This document shows positions 21,626-34,569 of a DNA stretch of 64,000 bases, piece by piece. The notes under the pieces are model-generated. The model did no database searches, was not told where the DNA came from, and worked only from the letters and a program-made list of their open reading frames with translations. The position numbers and the translations under genes are program-made. Source of the DNA: Molossus alvarezi (lineage: Eukaryota > Chordata > Mammalia > Chiroptera > Molossidae); contig CM073889.1 in the NCBI GenBank assembly GCA_037176705.1, positions 102,565,890-102,629,889 on the forward strand. Reading direction: 5' to 3'. Each line of letters begins with the position of its first letter. Position 1 is the first letter of the stretch.

Positions 21626-21882
21626 AAGGAGTTAATGTCTGACACAGTGGAGGGCTTCCTGGACCCTGGTCTTGCTTTGTAGCCAGTGCCCCTTGCCCTG
21701 GACCCTCAGTAATTCATCTGTACAGAGGAAAAACAGTATGTGCCCTGCCTTTGTTACTGCTTTAGAAACTGAGAAGTATCAACACCAGGGAATGTCACCA
21801 TGTGGAGTTTCCTTCTCAGCCAGGCTAGGGGCACAAGTGACCACTGGGGCCTGCTGGTGTTCCTTAAAGAATGACTAGGGGT

Positions 21883-22038
21883 CACCTGGCCAGTGTGGCT
21901 TGGCGGATTGAGCATCTCCCCATGGACTGAGAGGTCCTGGTTCGATTCCCAGTCAGGTAGCCGATCAATGTTTCTCTCACATCGATGTTTCTCTCAATCT
22001 CTAAAAAAAAATTAGTAAAAACATATTGAAAAAAAAAA
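21883..22038 (+). mobile_element. Ves SINE (type 2), internally deleted
   Basis: Head 'cacctggccagtgtggct', B-box-like 'ggttcgattcccagtcagg', then straight into 'caatgtttctctcacatcga' and an A-rich tail. It is about 155 bp against 210-250 for the others, so the middle is missing. Flanks 'aatgactaggggt' and 'aatggctaggagt' are a slightly decayed TSD. Confidence 0.88.
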
Positions 22039-22572
22039 ATGGCTAGGAGTGGCTATACCGTTGTTGTCACTGGGGGAATTAGGTGTTAGATGTTTTTGCG
22101 ATGTTACTAATGCTTCATATTTTTAAATTTTTGTAGAGTATATACATTTTTTACGCGGGTTCTGTCTTTTTTTCTCCGAATTATACTCTCATTTTCACTC
22201 ATTCTTGAGTGGAATCAAAGTGCACGCCAGCAAGTTAACAGCATGTGAGTAGGAAATTGAAGGTTAAAATATTTTTCATGTTTGTTAACTGCACGTTGAG
22301 AAACCATGGAAAAACGAAAGAGCAGATTTAAAATTTATTTTAAAATTCGGTGTCCATCCTCAAACTGACCACTCTACCGTTTACTCATTTTTAAATTCAT
22401 ATTTTGGTCACCTTCTTTTCTATGGCATATTTATTTTGGTTACAAAGATATTTTAGTTTTTTAATTGTTTGCTTTCTTAACATTATTAACATTTTACCAC
22501 TTTGCTGGAAGTTTTCCAACTTTTAAAACAAAGATTCTATTGTTTTAAGGTTGAACATTTCCTTTTTGTGAT
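22039..22572. other. Unassigned AT-rich sequence
   Basis: No gene seen. Possibly eroded L1, since the next segment is L1M. Confidence 0.35.
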
Positions 22573-22960
22573 ATATTTTTGAAAAACAGCTTTATTGAGA
22601 TAAATTTACATATCATATAATTTACCCATTTGAAAGATACAATCCAGTGCCTTTTTGTATATTTGTAGAGTTGTGCAATCATAACCCCAAACCATTTTAG
22701 AATATTTTCATCAATCTCCAAAACCCCCATACCCTTTAACATTAATTCCCTATTTGTCCCCAACCCTGTCTCCCTCCAACTCTCCCCACCCCCAGTTCCA
22801 GGCAACCCCTAATCTATGTCTGTCTCTAGATTTCCCTACTCTGCACATTTCATATAAATGGAATCATACAAGATCTACTTTTTTGCGAATAACTTCTCTC
22901 ACTTGGTATAATGTTTTCAAGGTTTCTGTGATATCTTTTGGATAAGAGATCACATATTGT
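22573..22960 (-). mobile_element. Old L1M 3' end, antisense
   Basis: 'aacagctttattgagataaa' and 'ttacatatcatataatttac', then 'ttgtgcaatcataacc', 'ccccagttccaggcaacccc' and 'catataaatggaatcataca', are the antisense L1M 3' UTR in order. Confidence 0.8.
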
Positions 22961-23048
22961 CCTGGGATAGCACCCGTATTTCATCGCTTTTTACATGTTT
23001 CTATATATTGCTTTGCCAAAGAGACCATAAACATTGAGGGATTATTTT

Positions 23049-23288
23049 ATTTATTTTTTATCCTCACCCGAGGACATTTTTCCATTTTTTGTTCAGATAG
23101 AGTGGGAGGGAGAGAGAGGAAGAGAGAGAGAAACATCGATGAGAGGGACACATCGAGTGGCTGCCACCCGCACGACCAACCAGGGCTGGGGACAAACTGC
23201 AAGTGAGGTACATGCCCTTAGCGGGAACCGAACCCAGGTCTCCGGACCGCAGGCTGACGCTCTAACCGCTGAGCCAAACTGGCCAGGG
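23049..23288 (-). mobile_element. Ves SINE (type 1), antisense, with TSD
   Basis: Tail hairpin 'atcctcacccgaggac', (GA)n tract, 'cgggaaccgaacccaggtc', and head ending 'gagccaaactggccaggg'. Perfect 14 bp TSD 'tgagggattatttt' at 23035-23048 and 23289-23302. Confidence 0.97.
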
Positions 23289-23302
23289 TGAGGGATTATT
23301 TT

Positions 23303-24495
23303 GATACCCCTGGTTTTGTATGTCAAGAACGGCACTGTCTTCTGCTAGGAAATGACCCTTTCAATCATGGTTCCAGGGGAGCACCTTATGGGGCCTTTAT
23401 ACAGGCCCTTTATCCCAGGGTTCAGTCTGGGGATGGATAGTCGACCCACCTGATCCTTCCCTGGACGTTTAGGACTGATGATTAAGACCTGGAGTCCCTC
23501 GTGGGCTCAGAGATGGAGGTGAGGTGGTCATGTCTGCTGTTATGTGGACCCAGGTGGCATGGTCTGGACGAGAATGAAGCCCACACAGAGATGAGCCAAA
23601 GGGATACCTGGCAGCATTCGTAGTTCTGGCTCCATGTATTTCTGAGGTCCAGCTGCATCCCTGGCCCTCCCACATTATCCAAAAGCACCCCATTACACAT
23701 TTCAACACGTTCTGCAGCAGGTATTTAGACATGGGAATGATCACTGAATCTAAAGTATCTTGAGAGTGTTCAGAAGTGTGGTCAGCTCTCTCTGGGGGCA
23801 TGATGTTAATGGCTAAGTAGGACCTAGATTTGTTGATATTAATATAGGTCTTTTATATAAGTTGAAGATTTCCATGAGCAAATTCAAATTCTCGATTCAC
23901 ATTAGTGATATATCACCAATTTTGTGGGTATTTTTTTGTTCATTAAAAAACGCATTACTTAGCACATGCCTGTGTGGAACACAACCAGATTTTTTTCTTC
24001 CACATTTCACTGGTTTGAATGAATAGATGTTCTTTCTCATTTCCGATTTGCTTAGTATCATAAAATAAGTAATTGGAAACAGAAGACAGGAAGGACTTTT
24101 GGGCCTGCTGAACATTTTTCTACTTTGAATGTATATTTTAGCAGTTGTGCGTGCGCCGAGCACATGAAAAACTCCCAAAATACAGAGTTAACCTATTATT
24201 ACTTTGTAACGTTACATCTGGCTATTTTGTGTTTGAAGAAAAATGTTTGGGTTTTGACACCTTAAAACTTATGAGACTATAAATATTCTTGTTTATTCAG
24301 GTGTATATAAAAGACAAACTCTAAGAAAAAACCCCTAACCCCCTTTGAACTACTCCTTTTCTGTGTGGGTGTGTGTTGCAGAAAGAAAGTCTTGGCATTT
24401 ATAACAATTCTGCATGTTTGGTGGAAAATCCTGGGCTCTCTTTATGCTGCTTGTTTTTCTCCCCAGTGTCCTATCTTACCAGTTTGCAGGTGAAC
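23303..24495. other. Unassigned sequence
   Basis: No gene or named repeat recognised. A 110-codon frame (23469-23801 minus) and a nested 72-codon frame have no recognised domain. Confidence 0.4.
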
Positions 24496-24512
24496 CTTAA
24501 CATCAGTTCTTT

Positions 24513-24760
24513 TTTTTTTTTAATCCTCACCTGAGGACATTTTTCCATTTTTTTGTACAGATAGAGTGGGAGGGAGAGAGAGGAAGAGAGAGAGAGGGAA
24601 ACATCGATGTGAAGGGACACATCGAGTGGCTGCCACCCGCATGACCAACCAGGACCGGGGACAAACTGCAACCGAGATACATGCCCTTAGCGGGAACCGA
24701 ACCCGGGTCTCTCCGGACCGCAGGCGGGCGCTCTAACCGCTGAGCCAAACCGGCCAGGGC
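24513..24760 (-). mobile_element. Ves SINE (type 1), antisense, with TSD
   Basis: Tail hairpin 'atcctcacctgaggac' near 24522-24538, (GA)n, and head ending 'gagccaaaccggccagggc'. The sequence 'cttaacatcagttctt' is found on both sides (from 24496 and from 24760), although the first base is shared with the element end. Confidence 0.96.
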
Positions 24761-24774
24761 TTAACATCAGTTCT

Positions 24775-26184
24775 TCTTACTAATCTATGACATGGCTGCC
24801 TGGGCCCAGCCCTGAAGGACGAAGATAAGAGAAACAAGGATGCAGGTGGAGGGCAGAGGGACGGGAAGAAGAGAATAGGGTGAGTCAAGAAGGGAGTGAG
24901 ACTGAACAGATTTCTGACAAGCTGGGGCAGGAGAAAGGTGCTGCTGGTCCCAGCAGGGAGGGGCTCAGCATCTGCCGCCGGGTGACTTGCACACCGAGTC
25001 TCCATGCGGTACAGGGTCCGACCAGAGTCTGCAGTCAGATGGCGGGTGCAGGGCTTCATATGTTGAAGTTTCTCATTCAGGTGGAACACAGGGACCGGGC
25101 GGATTCATTGTGATGAGATAAGACTCCAGGCCGGGAAGAGCCAGGCTGCAACCCTGTGAAGGTTCTTTGGACCACACTTGTCACTCTGGATGGGGACTTA
25201 CTGAGTTGTTTTGCCTGGACCTGCCCAGGGGTGCTGGAGGCAGAGCCTCCTGGGCTCTAAGCTCCAAACTCTGCTTCAACCAGAAACATTCCTTTTATCC
25301 ATTTTTTGTGTGTGCAAGTGTATGGGGGATGTGCATAAGGTTTGAGAGAGAAAAAGCATTCTGCTGCCAAAACATTAAAAAGTTAGAAATCTTTCCTCCA
25401 GAGACTGTTCTTCAGCCAGAGGTTACAAGGAGGCCACGAGATGCTCTAGTGGGAGCTGATCCTGTGTCAGAGAACGAACACACTGCCCTCATCCTTCAGG
25501 CAGGTCACTCTGGCTGTCGGCGGTCCCTGATGTCACGGTGAGCCATGGAAGAGGCACAGGAGGAAGTGCTTCTGGGAGGAGAAAGGTGAGGCTCTAGGAA
25601 GTGATGTAAGGAGGGATCACTGGAGGTAAATGCTCTTCAGGGAGACGCCACAGTTCTGTCCTTTGACCATATGGCTTTTATGTCACTTGACCACGATAGC
25701 CCAACAGCAGTCAGAGGCCCAGTGCCACCTGGGGAAAATCAGCAAGTTTGAGTCTTGCCCGTCATCTAACAGATGTCCCGGTCCTGGAGGGCAGTTATTT
25801 TATTTCACTGAGTGTTTTGGTCATTAGGGGTTGCCAAGTGACAGACCTAGAAAGCTGGGTGGGGGGCAAGGAAATGAATTTATTTTTACTTCAGCCAAGA
25901 AATCAGACCCACGTTTAATCAGTAACTTGATTCGGGGTGTTTCCACTCTGTACTGATGCATGAGTGGTGTTTGAGGGGGGAGGCAAGGGGAGTCTTTCCA
26001 GGGAACCCCGCCTCTTGCGTGAGGTCCTGCGGGCACCACCAGCCTGAATGAGGTGTCACCCGATTGCACAGTGAACTTTGAAAACTTAAGACCCCTAATT
26101 GAGGAAGTCACAGGGCTACATGCATGAGAGTTGCTTGAGTGTGTAGAAAAATGCAGGCTCTTTAGGCCTCCCCCCAAAATTCAC
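24775..26184. other. Unassigned sequence
   Basis: No gene recognised. Frames of 117-124 codons (24733-25089 minus, 25167-25541 plus, 25824-26177 minus) lack recognised domains. The first overlaps SINE sequence at its C-terminus. Confidence 0.4.
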
Positions 26185-26283
26185 TGAATGAGACTTTGTG
26201 GGGGCGGGGCTCAGGAATATTCATTTACACCCAGTCCCTGAATAACTCTAGGTATTCCAACCTTAGAGAATCATTGCTTCTAG
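26185..26283. mobile_element. MER5/Charlie-like fragment
   Basis: 'ggggcggggctcaggaatat' and 'ttcatttacaccc', with 'ccttagagaatcattgcttc' at the end, resemble the terminal half of a hAT-Charlie MITE of the 'gagaaccactg' class. It is short and diverged. Confidence 0.5.
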
Positions 26284-27468
26284 GCTTGGAATGGCTCAGA
26301 TATGAAGCTTTAAATCTGGGGCAATATGATTCCACATTGCCCTCTGTGGTGTATTTCTCGAATAATGAAGACTTACAAATTGTATTGCAGGGGAATTATT
26401 GTGTTTCAAGAACTGCGGGACTGGTGGTGAGGGAGGGATCTCCGGGTAAGACCAGCCTGTGGCTGCTCAATGGGAGAAGAGAGCGGAGGGGAAATCTTGA
26501 GGCAGGGAAGGAGGATTAGAAGTTGGAAGAGGTAAAGATGAAGGGAGATCATTTACGAATATTTCTAAATGAGGAAAAGGAGTCAGAATACGAGACCATG
26601 ACAGGGGTTTGTTACAGCCCTGGGAATAGAAGATTTGGAGGAGGAGGTGATTGGCACTGCTCCGAAGGTACAGAGTCAGGAGTTTTGAAGAGTGATCACT
26701 GGATTTTGGCAACTAATACCAAGCAATTCCTAACCTTTAAGAATATAGTTATATTCACTGCAGGAGGTAGGGTAGAAAAAAATGTCAGAGAATTGACCAG
26801 AGAATGGGGGATAATGAATGGAGGCTTCTCTTTCTGGACAATTAGCCTTAGCCATAGAGCTGGAGGAAAGGGATTTGCTTGTTTGAAGTGGAAAAGCCCC
26901 GCCCCAGAGCTGAAGGCCCTGGGCTCTGTAATGTGAGCATGGGAGTATCGTTGGACTCTTTATCAGCCTTAGCATTTTCTTTTCTTTTTCTTTCTTTATG
27001 GTAGCTAAAGGTATACATACCATGTTAAATTAATTTTTAAAGATATAATTATTTTCAATTCATTCAGAACACGCACATCTGGTGTTTTAATTTGTAATGA
27101 AATAGTTCCAGAATAGACTTTCTTCTAATTCTGGGTGCATCATGACTTTATGATGCCAACTAATTGGGATATTTATAACATTTCCAAAAGTTAGAAATTT
27201 GCAAGTACTAGGTTATTGTCAGGGTTTCTTTAATAAACTTAGCATGTAAAATTTGAAGTTTCCATATTGGCACCTAAATTATACACAAACTATATGTTGG
27301 ACAATTTCCTTTCCTGATGAGCTATTTCAAAATTCACATAACTTCTTTGAAAACTAGAACTAATCTTTAGAAGCAGGCTATAAAACTTAATAGATTTTCC
27401 ATTTTATCAGTTGATAATGCTTTATCTTAATTTTTCACGGCACACTCCCCGTTTTTTGTTCATTCATC
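26284..27468. other. Unassigned sequence
   Basis: No gene recognised. Frames of 107 codons (26196-26519, which begins inside the preceding fragment) and 137 codons (26523-26936) on the plus strand have no recognisable domain and only short intervening sequence. A coding exon cannot be excluded by eye, but nothing supports it. Confidence 0.35.
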
Positions 27469-27489
27469 CTGCCAATTATAAATTTTTTT

Positions 27490-27744
27490 TTTATCCTCAC
27501 CCGAGGACACTTTTTCATTTTTTGTTCAGATAGAGCAGGAGGGAGGGAGGGAGGGAGAGAGAAAGAGAGAGAGAGAGAGAGAAACATTGATGTGAAAGGG
27601 ACACATCGAGTGGCTGCCACCCACACGACCAACCAGGGCCGGGGACAAACTGCAACCGAGGTACGTGCCCTTAGCGGGAACCGAACCTGGATCTCTCTGG
27701 ACCGCAGGCCGACGCTCTAACTGCTGAGCCAAACCGGCCAGGGC
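27490..27744 (-). mobile_element. Ves SINE (type 1), antisense
   Basis: Tail hairpin 'atcctcacccgaggac', a (GGGA)/(GA) tract, 'gcgggaaccgaacctggat' and head ending 'gagccaaaccggccagggc'. 'ccaattataa' occurs on both sides (27472 and 27759), with a short T-rich segment between the head and the right copy. Confidence 0.93.
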
Positions 27745-27821
27745 TTTTTTTTTTCCTTCCAATTATAATTTTTTATTGTAAAGTAGATTTAAGTATTTGC
27801 TTTTCAAAAATTTGGATGCCT

Positions 27822-27950
27822 GGGGGCGGGGGCAATCAGTGGGGGGAAAAGGAGAAACATCTGTAACAAAAATCATTCATTCAATCAATCAATAAAGTTA
27901 AAAAAATAAAATAAAATCTTATAGTGTAGGAAGACAAAAAAATAAAAAAT
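27822..27950 (+). mobile_element. 5'-truncated L1 3' end with double A-rich tail
   Basis: Only the last 90 or so bases of an L1 3' UTR are present ('gggggcaatcagtgggggg', 'ggagaaacatctgtaac', 'caatcaataaagtt'). They are followed by A-rich sequence, then 19 non-A-rich bases at 27917-27935, then a second A-rich tract. The whole 129 bp is flanked by a perfect 16 bp TSD, 'aaaaatttggatgcct', at 27806-27821 and 27951-27966. The second tail suggests a 3' transduction of downstream source-locus sequence. Confidence 0.82.
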
Positions 27951-27966
27951 AAAAATTTGGATGCCT

Positions 27967-29354
27967 TTTCAAAGTGGCAAGTCTAAAGTAGTTTCCCTCC
28001 TTGATTAAAAATGTGTGTATATTTAACCACGTCAACTGTACCAAGTGAAACTCAGCCATACTGTTTTTGAGCAAACTAGGAAAACTGAAATTTTTAAAAT
28101 GTAACATTTTGGAGTGATAACACCCATGTGAAATGACTTATTGTATCTAGGCTATTGAAAGAGACCACCTTCAATTCACTGAAAGTTTTAGCATTGTCTG
28201 AAAAACAAGGGAGCAGGCAAATTGGTAAGAAGTTAAAAGGAGGAAAAAAGTAGTTTTGCTTTAAAATAAAAAGTCTGTGCAACATTGTGAAGAGAGTACA
28301 AGCAAGTTTGGGGAGCTTGAGAGGAAGTGAAATTTATCCGCTTGCAAATAATAGGTTTAAAAAGAAACAGTGAAATGTATAGGAAATTTGACAGCATTAG
28401 ATACATTTTGATGGGCTTATTCATAAGATGGAGAAGATGCTGGTGAATACCATAAAACACTTCATGAGTGATATGCAGAAGGAATGGAATTACAGTGTCA
28501 TTTTTTCCTGTTAAAATAATAGCGAGACCCTCGTCTTCCAAAAGGGGGAGTGGTGGAGCGGACCAAAAGCCCCATGCCCTGACTGATTTGTAATTAATGA
28601 GTTCAAGTACATGTTGAACATTATGTGAAATGTATTTGGCCAGTGGAAATGAAAATTGAAAAGCATTGTAAATATATTAATCCGATTGAATTTTCTGTAT
28701 AAATGAATCATACAATTAAAGCACACAGAGAGGTAACAGGAAAAACCCATCTTGGGGTGTTAGACGGAGGGGAAGGAGCCAGGGTGTCCCCTGAGGCTCC
28801 CTCCTCTGAGAATGGAGGGCTGGGAACAGCAGCTATATATATTCCGCCAGGAATGCAGGAGGAGGCCAGGCCATCGTCTCACTGAGACGTGGGAGAGGTT
28901 AGACTGGAGCGTGAGCAGGGACAGAGGTTTCTATGAGGGGTGTGTGGCAGGGACCCACAGGAAGCATTGCGAGTATGGTTCAGGTGTTCCTCGAAAGTGC
29001 TGGAGAAGAGTGCAGGAGTGAAGTCCGAGGTGTGGGCGAGGAGTAAGCACCGGGCTCTTTATCTCCCTCTGCAAAGTGCAGGCAGGTGGTGGTGGGCCGT
29101 CGGGAGCCCCCGCCCAGCATTGCCCTTGCCTCTAACCTGTGAGGGTGGTCCCTCTCCCAAGCAGGTGTGTCCCTCAGCCAACCTGGGCTCTGAGATTACT
29201 TTCGCCTCCTGTCTTTTTCCCGGATCTACTTTGTCCCATTAAAAGCACCTTCTTGAGACACAATTAACATGATTTTGGCTTTATATACTCTCCCTTATGA
29301 ATTTACTCTGTGATCTTGGAAACGAAACGCAGAAGAACGAAAGAAAAGAAAAGA
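27967..29354. other. Unique sequence, no repeat or gene recognised
   Basis: This is part of the long interval without Ves SINEs. Minus-strand frames of 60-102 codons in 27919-28750 are in AT-rich DNA and have no domain. Confidence 0.4.
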
Positions 29355-29615
29355 AAGATTGTCATAGGGGAGGGTGGTTGGGGGCCTGGGTGAAAAAGGT
29401 GAAGGGATTAAGAACTACAAATTGATAGTTACAGAACAGTCATGGGATGTAAATGGCAGCAAAGGGAATATAGTCAATAATATTGCAATAACTATGTACG
29501 GGCCGGGTGGGTACTGGAAATATTGGGGGGGGGCGTGCTTTGTAAGGCATATGATTGTCTAGCCACTATGCTGCACACCTGAAACTAATATAAAATAATA
29601 TTGAATGTGAAAAAA
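29355..29615 (+). mobile_element. L1 3' UTR fragment, sense
   Basis: 'aggggagggtggttggggg', 'gaaaaaggtgaagggattaa', 'gaactacaaattgatagtta', 'aatatagtcaataatattgc' and 'cacacctgaaactaatataa' are an L1 3' UTR of the same type as 21190-21625. Coding sequence is absent. Confidence 0.85.
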
Positions 29616-31189
29616 AGAAAGGAAAGGTCACACACTCCTTATCAGAAGTTTTAGAGTTGTTCCCACACATGCGAGGCAGCTTTCTGTTATCTGTCTCGGG
29701 AGAGGGGCGCAGGGTTGGCAGGCAGAGGATAAGGAGGAGAGCTAAGAGTTTAGGTGGATTGTCTAAACTCCAATTTCCTTTCCTGATGAAATGGTGACTT
29801 CTCTGCAGTAATTCTCACAAAGTCACTGTGTCCTTGGCCCATGTTAACACATCTTGTCCCCAATACCCGTCACCATATTTCTCTTCTCTCTTAACCAAGG
29901 AACGTTCTTCAGGCTCCTCCGTGCGACTGTCACCCCAATTAACAGAGAGCAGCCTTGTTTGGTCCCTGGTTTGATTTAAGAACATGAGGCTCCTATGAGC
30001 AGGCCCTGGGTCCAGCGCTGTGAGCAATGCCCAGCGGAGCAGAAAGATGGTGCAGCGAGAGGCCAGACCGGGGACGTGGGGCAGCCAGGGGACATGGGGC
30101 AGCCAGGGCGCACACCGCATGGGGCAAGGCCGAGAGGCTGCTCCCAGCTGGGAGGGCTTGGACCGGTTCAGCCCAGGGTGACTTATACCTGGGCTTGCAG
30201 GTTTTAAGGGAGGAGGCACGATGTGGACCAGATGCCAGGGAGAAGGGGCCAGGGCCTTTGTGGTGGAGGAGAGCTGGTGAGCAGAGGCAGGGGGTGGGGA
30301 GGCTGGGGAAGGAGGGGGGTGGAAGGAAGGGAAGAGAACCAGGCCAGGTCTGGGTTGGAGTAAAAGCAGTGTGAGGAGAGGTAGGGTACATTCTAGCTCT
30401 GCTTGCTTTCTCTGCTCAGGAGTTTGGATTTTCTTCTGCGAGCAGTTCAAAGCCTTTGAAGGCTGCCTGTACTTCATTGCAAAGCTTTCTTATTTATCTG
30501 CCTATTTGCAGTTAAATCTGTGTTTCCCAGTTTCATCTGTTAAGAAGCAAAATCTGGACCTTCCTTGGTTGCTGTGATGCCATATTTGAATCCCGTGCTT
30601 TCCACGAACCCCGTTTTATCTGGGTCCCCCCTTTTGCTTGGCTCTTGCTGATTGCCTTCCGGCACTATCTGCACCCGGCAGGTTCTTTCGCTTTGCTGCT
30701 CTCGAGAGATCAGGATCACAGTTTTCCTACTTTGAGTTCTATTAAGTATTCTTGCCATAAAAGGAAAAAAATATACAATTACGCAATGAGCAATAGGCGG
30801 CATTCTGAATATTGTTTATGTTACAACTGAGATGAAAACATTAAGAAACACAGCAAAATCTCATTCCCTCAGGAGACTTTTGGCCCTAAAACCACATTAA
30901 ATAAAAATTGACAAATAACACAGTGAAAAGAAGGCTTTTGATCCATATAACTTTTGCTTGGTAACTTCAATAATGGGAGTTTTGGAGGCTTCTTCTGGTG
31001 GCACTTAGTAGGTACTCGATTAAATAGTGATGGTCAGTTCTGCTCTGAGAGAGGAGTTCATGGCTACGTGGGCGGCACCAGGGGACTTTCTCCCATGCTG
31101 CGTACACATCGTTTCTGTTCCACATGTAGTCTCCACATTTTACAGTGCATTATATTACATTAATCACAAAAGAGCAAGCCATCTCAATG
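29616..31189. other. Unassigned, GC-rich in the middle
   Basis: At 29980-30370 the plus strand is purine/G-rich, which leaves long proline-, serine- and leucine-rich frames open on the minus strand (220 and 132 codons). Low-complexity composition explains them. No gene supported. Confidence 0.4.
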
Positions 31190-31350
31190 TTTAATCAAAG
31201 GGTACGTTGATGAATATAACACAGCCACTTGGTAGATGCTTTATTAAAAAGGTGATTACTAAGACCATTATGAAAAAATAGTATGATGCAATGTTAAGGG
31301 GAGAAAAGCAGAATATAAATGTACATATCCCCTGAGATGGAAACCCTTTG
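31190..31350 (+). mobile_element. Old L1 ORF2 C-terminal fragment
   Basis: 'tgaatataacacagccactt', 'gcaatgttaaggggagaaaa' and 'gcagaatataaatgtacata' resemble the end of L1M ORF2. Low conservation. Confidence 0.45.
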
Positions 31351-34300
31351 AAATGAAGTGGGTCTATTGTACAGACAGCCTCTCAGGCACAGGTCAAAGG
31401 TGGCCCCCAGTAGGGGCTGACCAAATGCAACCCAAATCTGCAGCTAAGCGAGCAATAAGCATTTCTGAAAATAAATAAATATGTTCTCGAGAGACACCCA
31501 CTCTAGGGAAACAGTGTTGCGTACCCACCCTCCAGGCATCAGGGAAAACAGATTTGCTGGCCACTCCCTCCTCCTCCACTTTCTTGTGCCCCCCGAATAC
31601 TTTCCATTTGGGTTGTTTTCTCTCCAACTGATGCACAGGTGAACTTCTCCATCAAATTAATGTTGGCAAACCTCCCCAGACATCCAGACCCTCGGGTTAG
31701 ACCACTGCTGTCCGTGGCCTAGAGCTTTCTCAGAATCCTGAGTTCTACGTGTCTGTGGCCTGTGTGGATCGATGAACTCGAGGCTGCCTCCTTCTCCGAG
31801 TGTCTCGAGTGGATTCCCAGTAACAATCGATCGCCTGGTTCTCCCAGACGCAGGGTCCGGAAGGTAACTTAGGCAGATGAGCAGGTGATGGGTTTATGGT
31901 GGAGGGTCCCTGGCACACTGGCAGAAAGTTGCTTTTAGGGAAAAGAAGAAGAGAAGAGGCCACCATTTCTTGAGTTTTGAGTACCCTTCTCTTAAGTGGG
32001 CATGAGGGTCATTATTCGAGGTTTTTACTTCCTTTTTCAGTGCTTGCTAGTCTCTGGTGCTGAGCCCTCTCCCCTCCCCCCGCATTACCCTTCTTTTGTT
32101 TTATTTTGGGGCTGTGCTTTCTCCCCATGCCTCCCGTGGAGGGCTCTCAGAGCGCAGTCCAGTTTGCCTGGCCTCCCTCGCATAGCCGTCAGTTTAGGAC
32201 AAGCGGAAAAGCGAAAGCAAGCTCCCTCTCGGCTCTCCTTGTTCCTGCCCCTGCAGTGGTGGGGTTGACACATCACCCTCTGCAGGGGTGTCCAGCCTGA
32301 GAAACTTAGAAATCTGTCTGCATAAGCTGATCTTTCCCCTTCCTGCTTCCCTCAGATTCACCAACCCACTGACAGCAGCCTGGCATGCTTCCGTGTGTGT
32401 CAACAGGGCCCCGGAATACTGCCCCTGAGCGGTGCGTCTCTGTCCAGCAGCATGCAGCCCAGAGCTGGCTCCTTACCTGCCTTCCTTTCTCCCTGACCCT
32501 TCGCCTCCGAGTCTGGGAGCTCAGGGGATCACGCGGAGTGCAGATCCTGAGACCGTCTGGTTCACGCTTCATTGTCCAGAAGAGGCAACTGAAGCCCAAA
32601 CAGCAATGCTTGAGACCCCATGAGTGACAGCTACGGGACAGTGGCCTAGGTCACTTCCACCCCATGCTGGCAGCCTTTGTATTATATCATCACACTCACT
32701 TGAGTTCCTTTCTTGAGTCCAAGGTGCTGTGTGGGAAAAGCCTGGGTCCTCCTTATAGCTCTCTCTCACAGACCTTTCACAGACGGGCCCGTCGTAAGAC
32801 AGCCGCATCCTCCAATGTCCCTTGGCATTTTTTAAAGCCACGCAAAGCATGTGTAATCTATAGCACTATCATCCATTAGGGTTAATTATGCACATATTTT
32901 ACCCTCCCTACTGGGTTAGGAGAGTTGCTTGAGGCAAGGATGGCCCCGTCTTGTGTCTGTGTGTGCTGGCGCGGCGCTGGGCAGCGGTGGATGCAGGAAG
33001 GGTAGCCCGGACAACGAGAGAATGAATGAACGAATAGCACTTTTGTGCCCCGCTGGAGTAGGGGTGCTGTAAATCAAATGTGAGGCCTCTCTGGGGACTG
33101 GGAGGTTTATGAGTGATGGGGAAGTTTTCTGTCTCTCTGGCTGAGCGGGCAGTGATAACATTAAAACTGCAACCTTGGTGTAGCTAGCAGTGATTTAGGA
33201 AGTACATTCGTATGGGCTCTTCATAAATAAATCAACTAAATTGCTGCCACCAGCCAGTCAGGCAGATCTGCCCCTCAGTGGAGCAGGTTCTGGCGTTCAC
33301 CTGCTGGGCCGTGGGCTGAAGTGGCCTCCTGTGCCCAGGGCCTGCCTACCGGAGGACTCGCCTCCCCAGCTAGGGGAGGGCAGAACCAGCTCATCCCCTG
33401 GTCACTGTTCTGGAACCTGGGCCAGCTCCCCAACTTCCAGTCTTCCCTACACATACCTGATTTTTTTTTTTTTTGGCCTAACTTTTTTCACTTGGTAAGT
33501 TTTCTTATGGGGCATTCAGTGGCCTTGGAGCCCCAAAATTATGTCTCAACTAGGAACTGTGGGAAGTTCTGCTGGATAAGAAAATTTTTCTGAATTCTAA
33601 GCCATCTCAAAGAATAAGTGGATTTGGGAAATGATTAAGCGACTCCAGGCATCCTCATCCCCATTAAAAGGCTTTTGCTTCTTTATCTAAGTCTCAAAGG
33701 CCGGGATCTCTGATTTACAAGGTGGCAATGAATTGAGTTGAAATGCTGATTTGTGTTACTGAGTTCATAGGAGGTGGTGAGTGAAGATTCTCGAAGTTCC
33801 TTCTTTCCCTCACAGTTTATTCAACAACAGCTAGGTGTTGAGAGCCGAAGATGTGTCAGGAGACACCACAGGCCTCGGGGACAGACATATGATGTAGTCT
33901 GTGCTTTAAAGGATTAAATCATTTGATAGGGGCAGCAGGGATATACACTGATGAGAGTATACAGGGAATAGACCTGTGGTGGGGCCCGCTCCAGGGCTCT
34001 GGGAATAGGAACGAGAGAGGAGCATATCGGCTCGGGGAGGGCTTACTAAACTAGGACTTGAGGAGTGAGTGGGGTTTCACTAGAGGAGAGGGGCGGGTAC
34101 TCCAGGCGGAGGAGCTACATGGAGAAAGGACAAGCTGGTGCATTCAGGGCATTGGGCTGGTCATCGGCATCCTCTGTTACAGACAATGAAGGAGCAGTCC
34201 ACGTGGCAGTCTCTGGGCTGACCACGGTGTCACTCAGGAACATAGGGGCTGCCTCAGTTAGGGCTTAGCCTTGCAGATGGAGGGTAGACGAGGCTGGGAG

Positions 34301-34434
34301 GCTGGGCTGTTAGATTGAGAGGCTCTGGCGCTGGACTGAGGTGTTTGGACTTTGGCTGGAAATGCTTCTGCTTATGGTGTCTAACCAGAGACCAGTCCAT
34401 GAACGAAGGATGTTTAGGGTGTTTTCATTGAAAT
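31351..34434. other. Repeat-poor unique stretch
   Basis: About 3 kb with almost no recognised repeat, except a possible MIR scrap near 32570-32640 ('agaggcaactgaagcccaa'). Small overlapping frames occur on both strands and none has a recognised domain. No promoter or CpG island is evident. Confidence 0.4.
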
Positions 34435-34435
34435 G

Positions 34436-34520
<85 letters not shown>

Positions 34521-34569
34521 TCCTTCCTTCCTTCCTTCCTTCCTTCCTTCCTTCCTTCCTTCCTTTCTT

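Noticed and set aside
29815..30477. 220-codon minus-strand frame
   Set aside because: Pro/Ser/Leu-rich translation of a purine-rich plus strand, overlapped by a 132-codon frame in another phase. No domain recognised.
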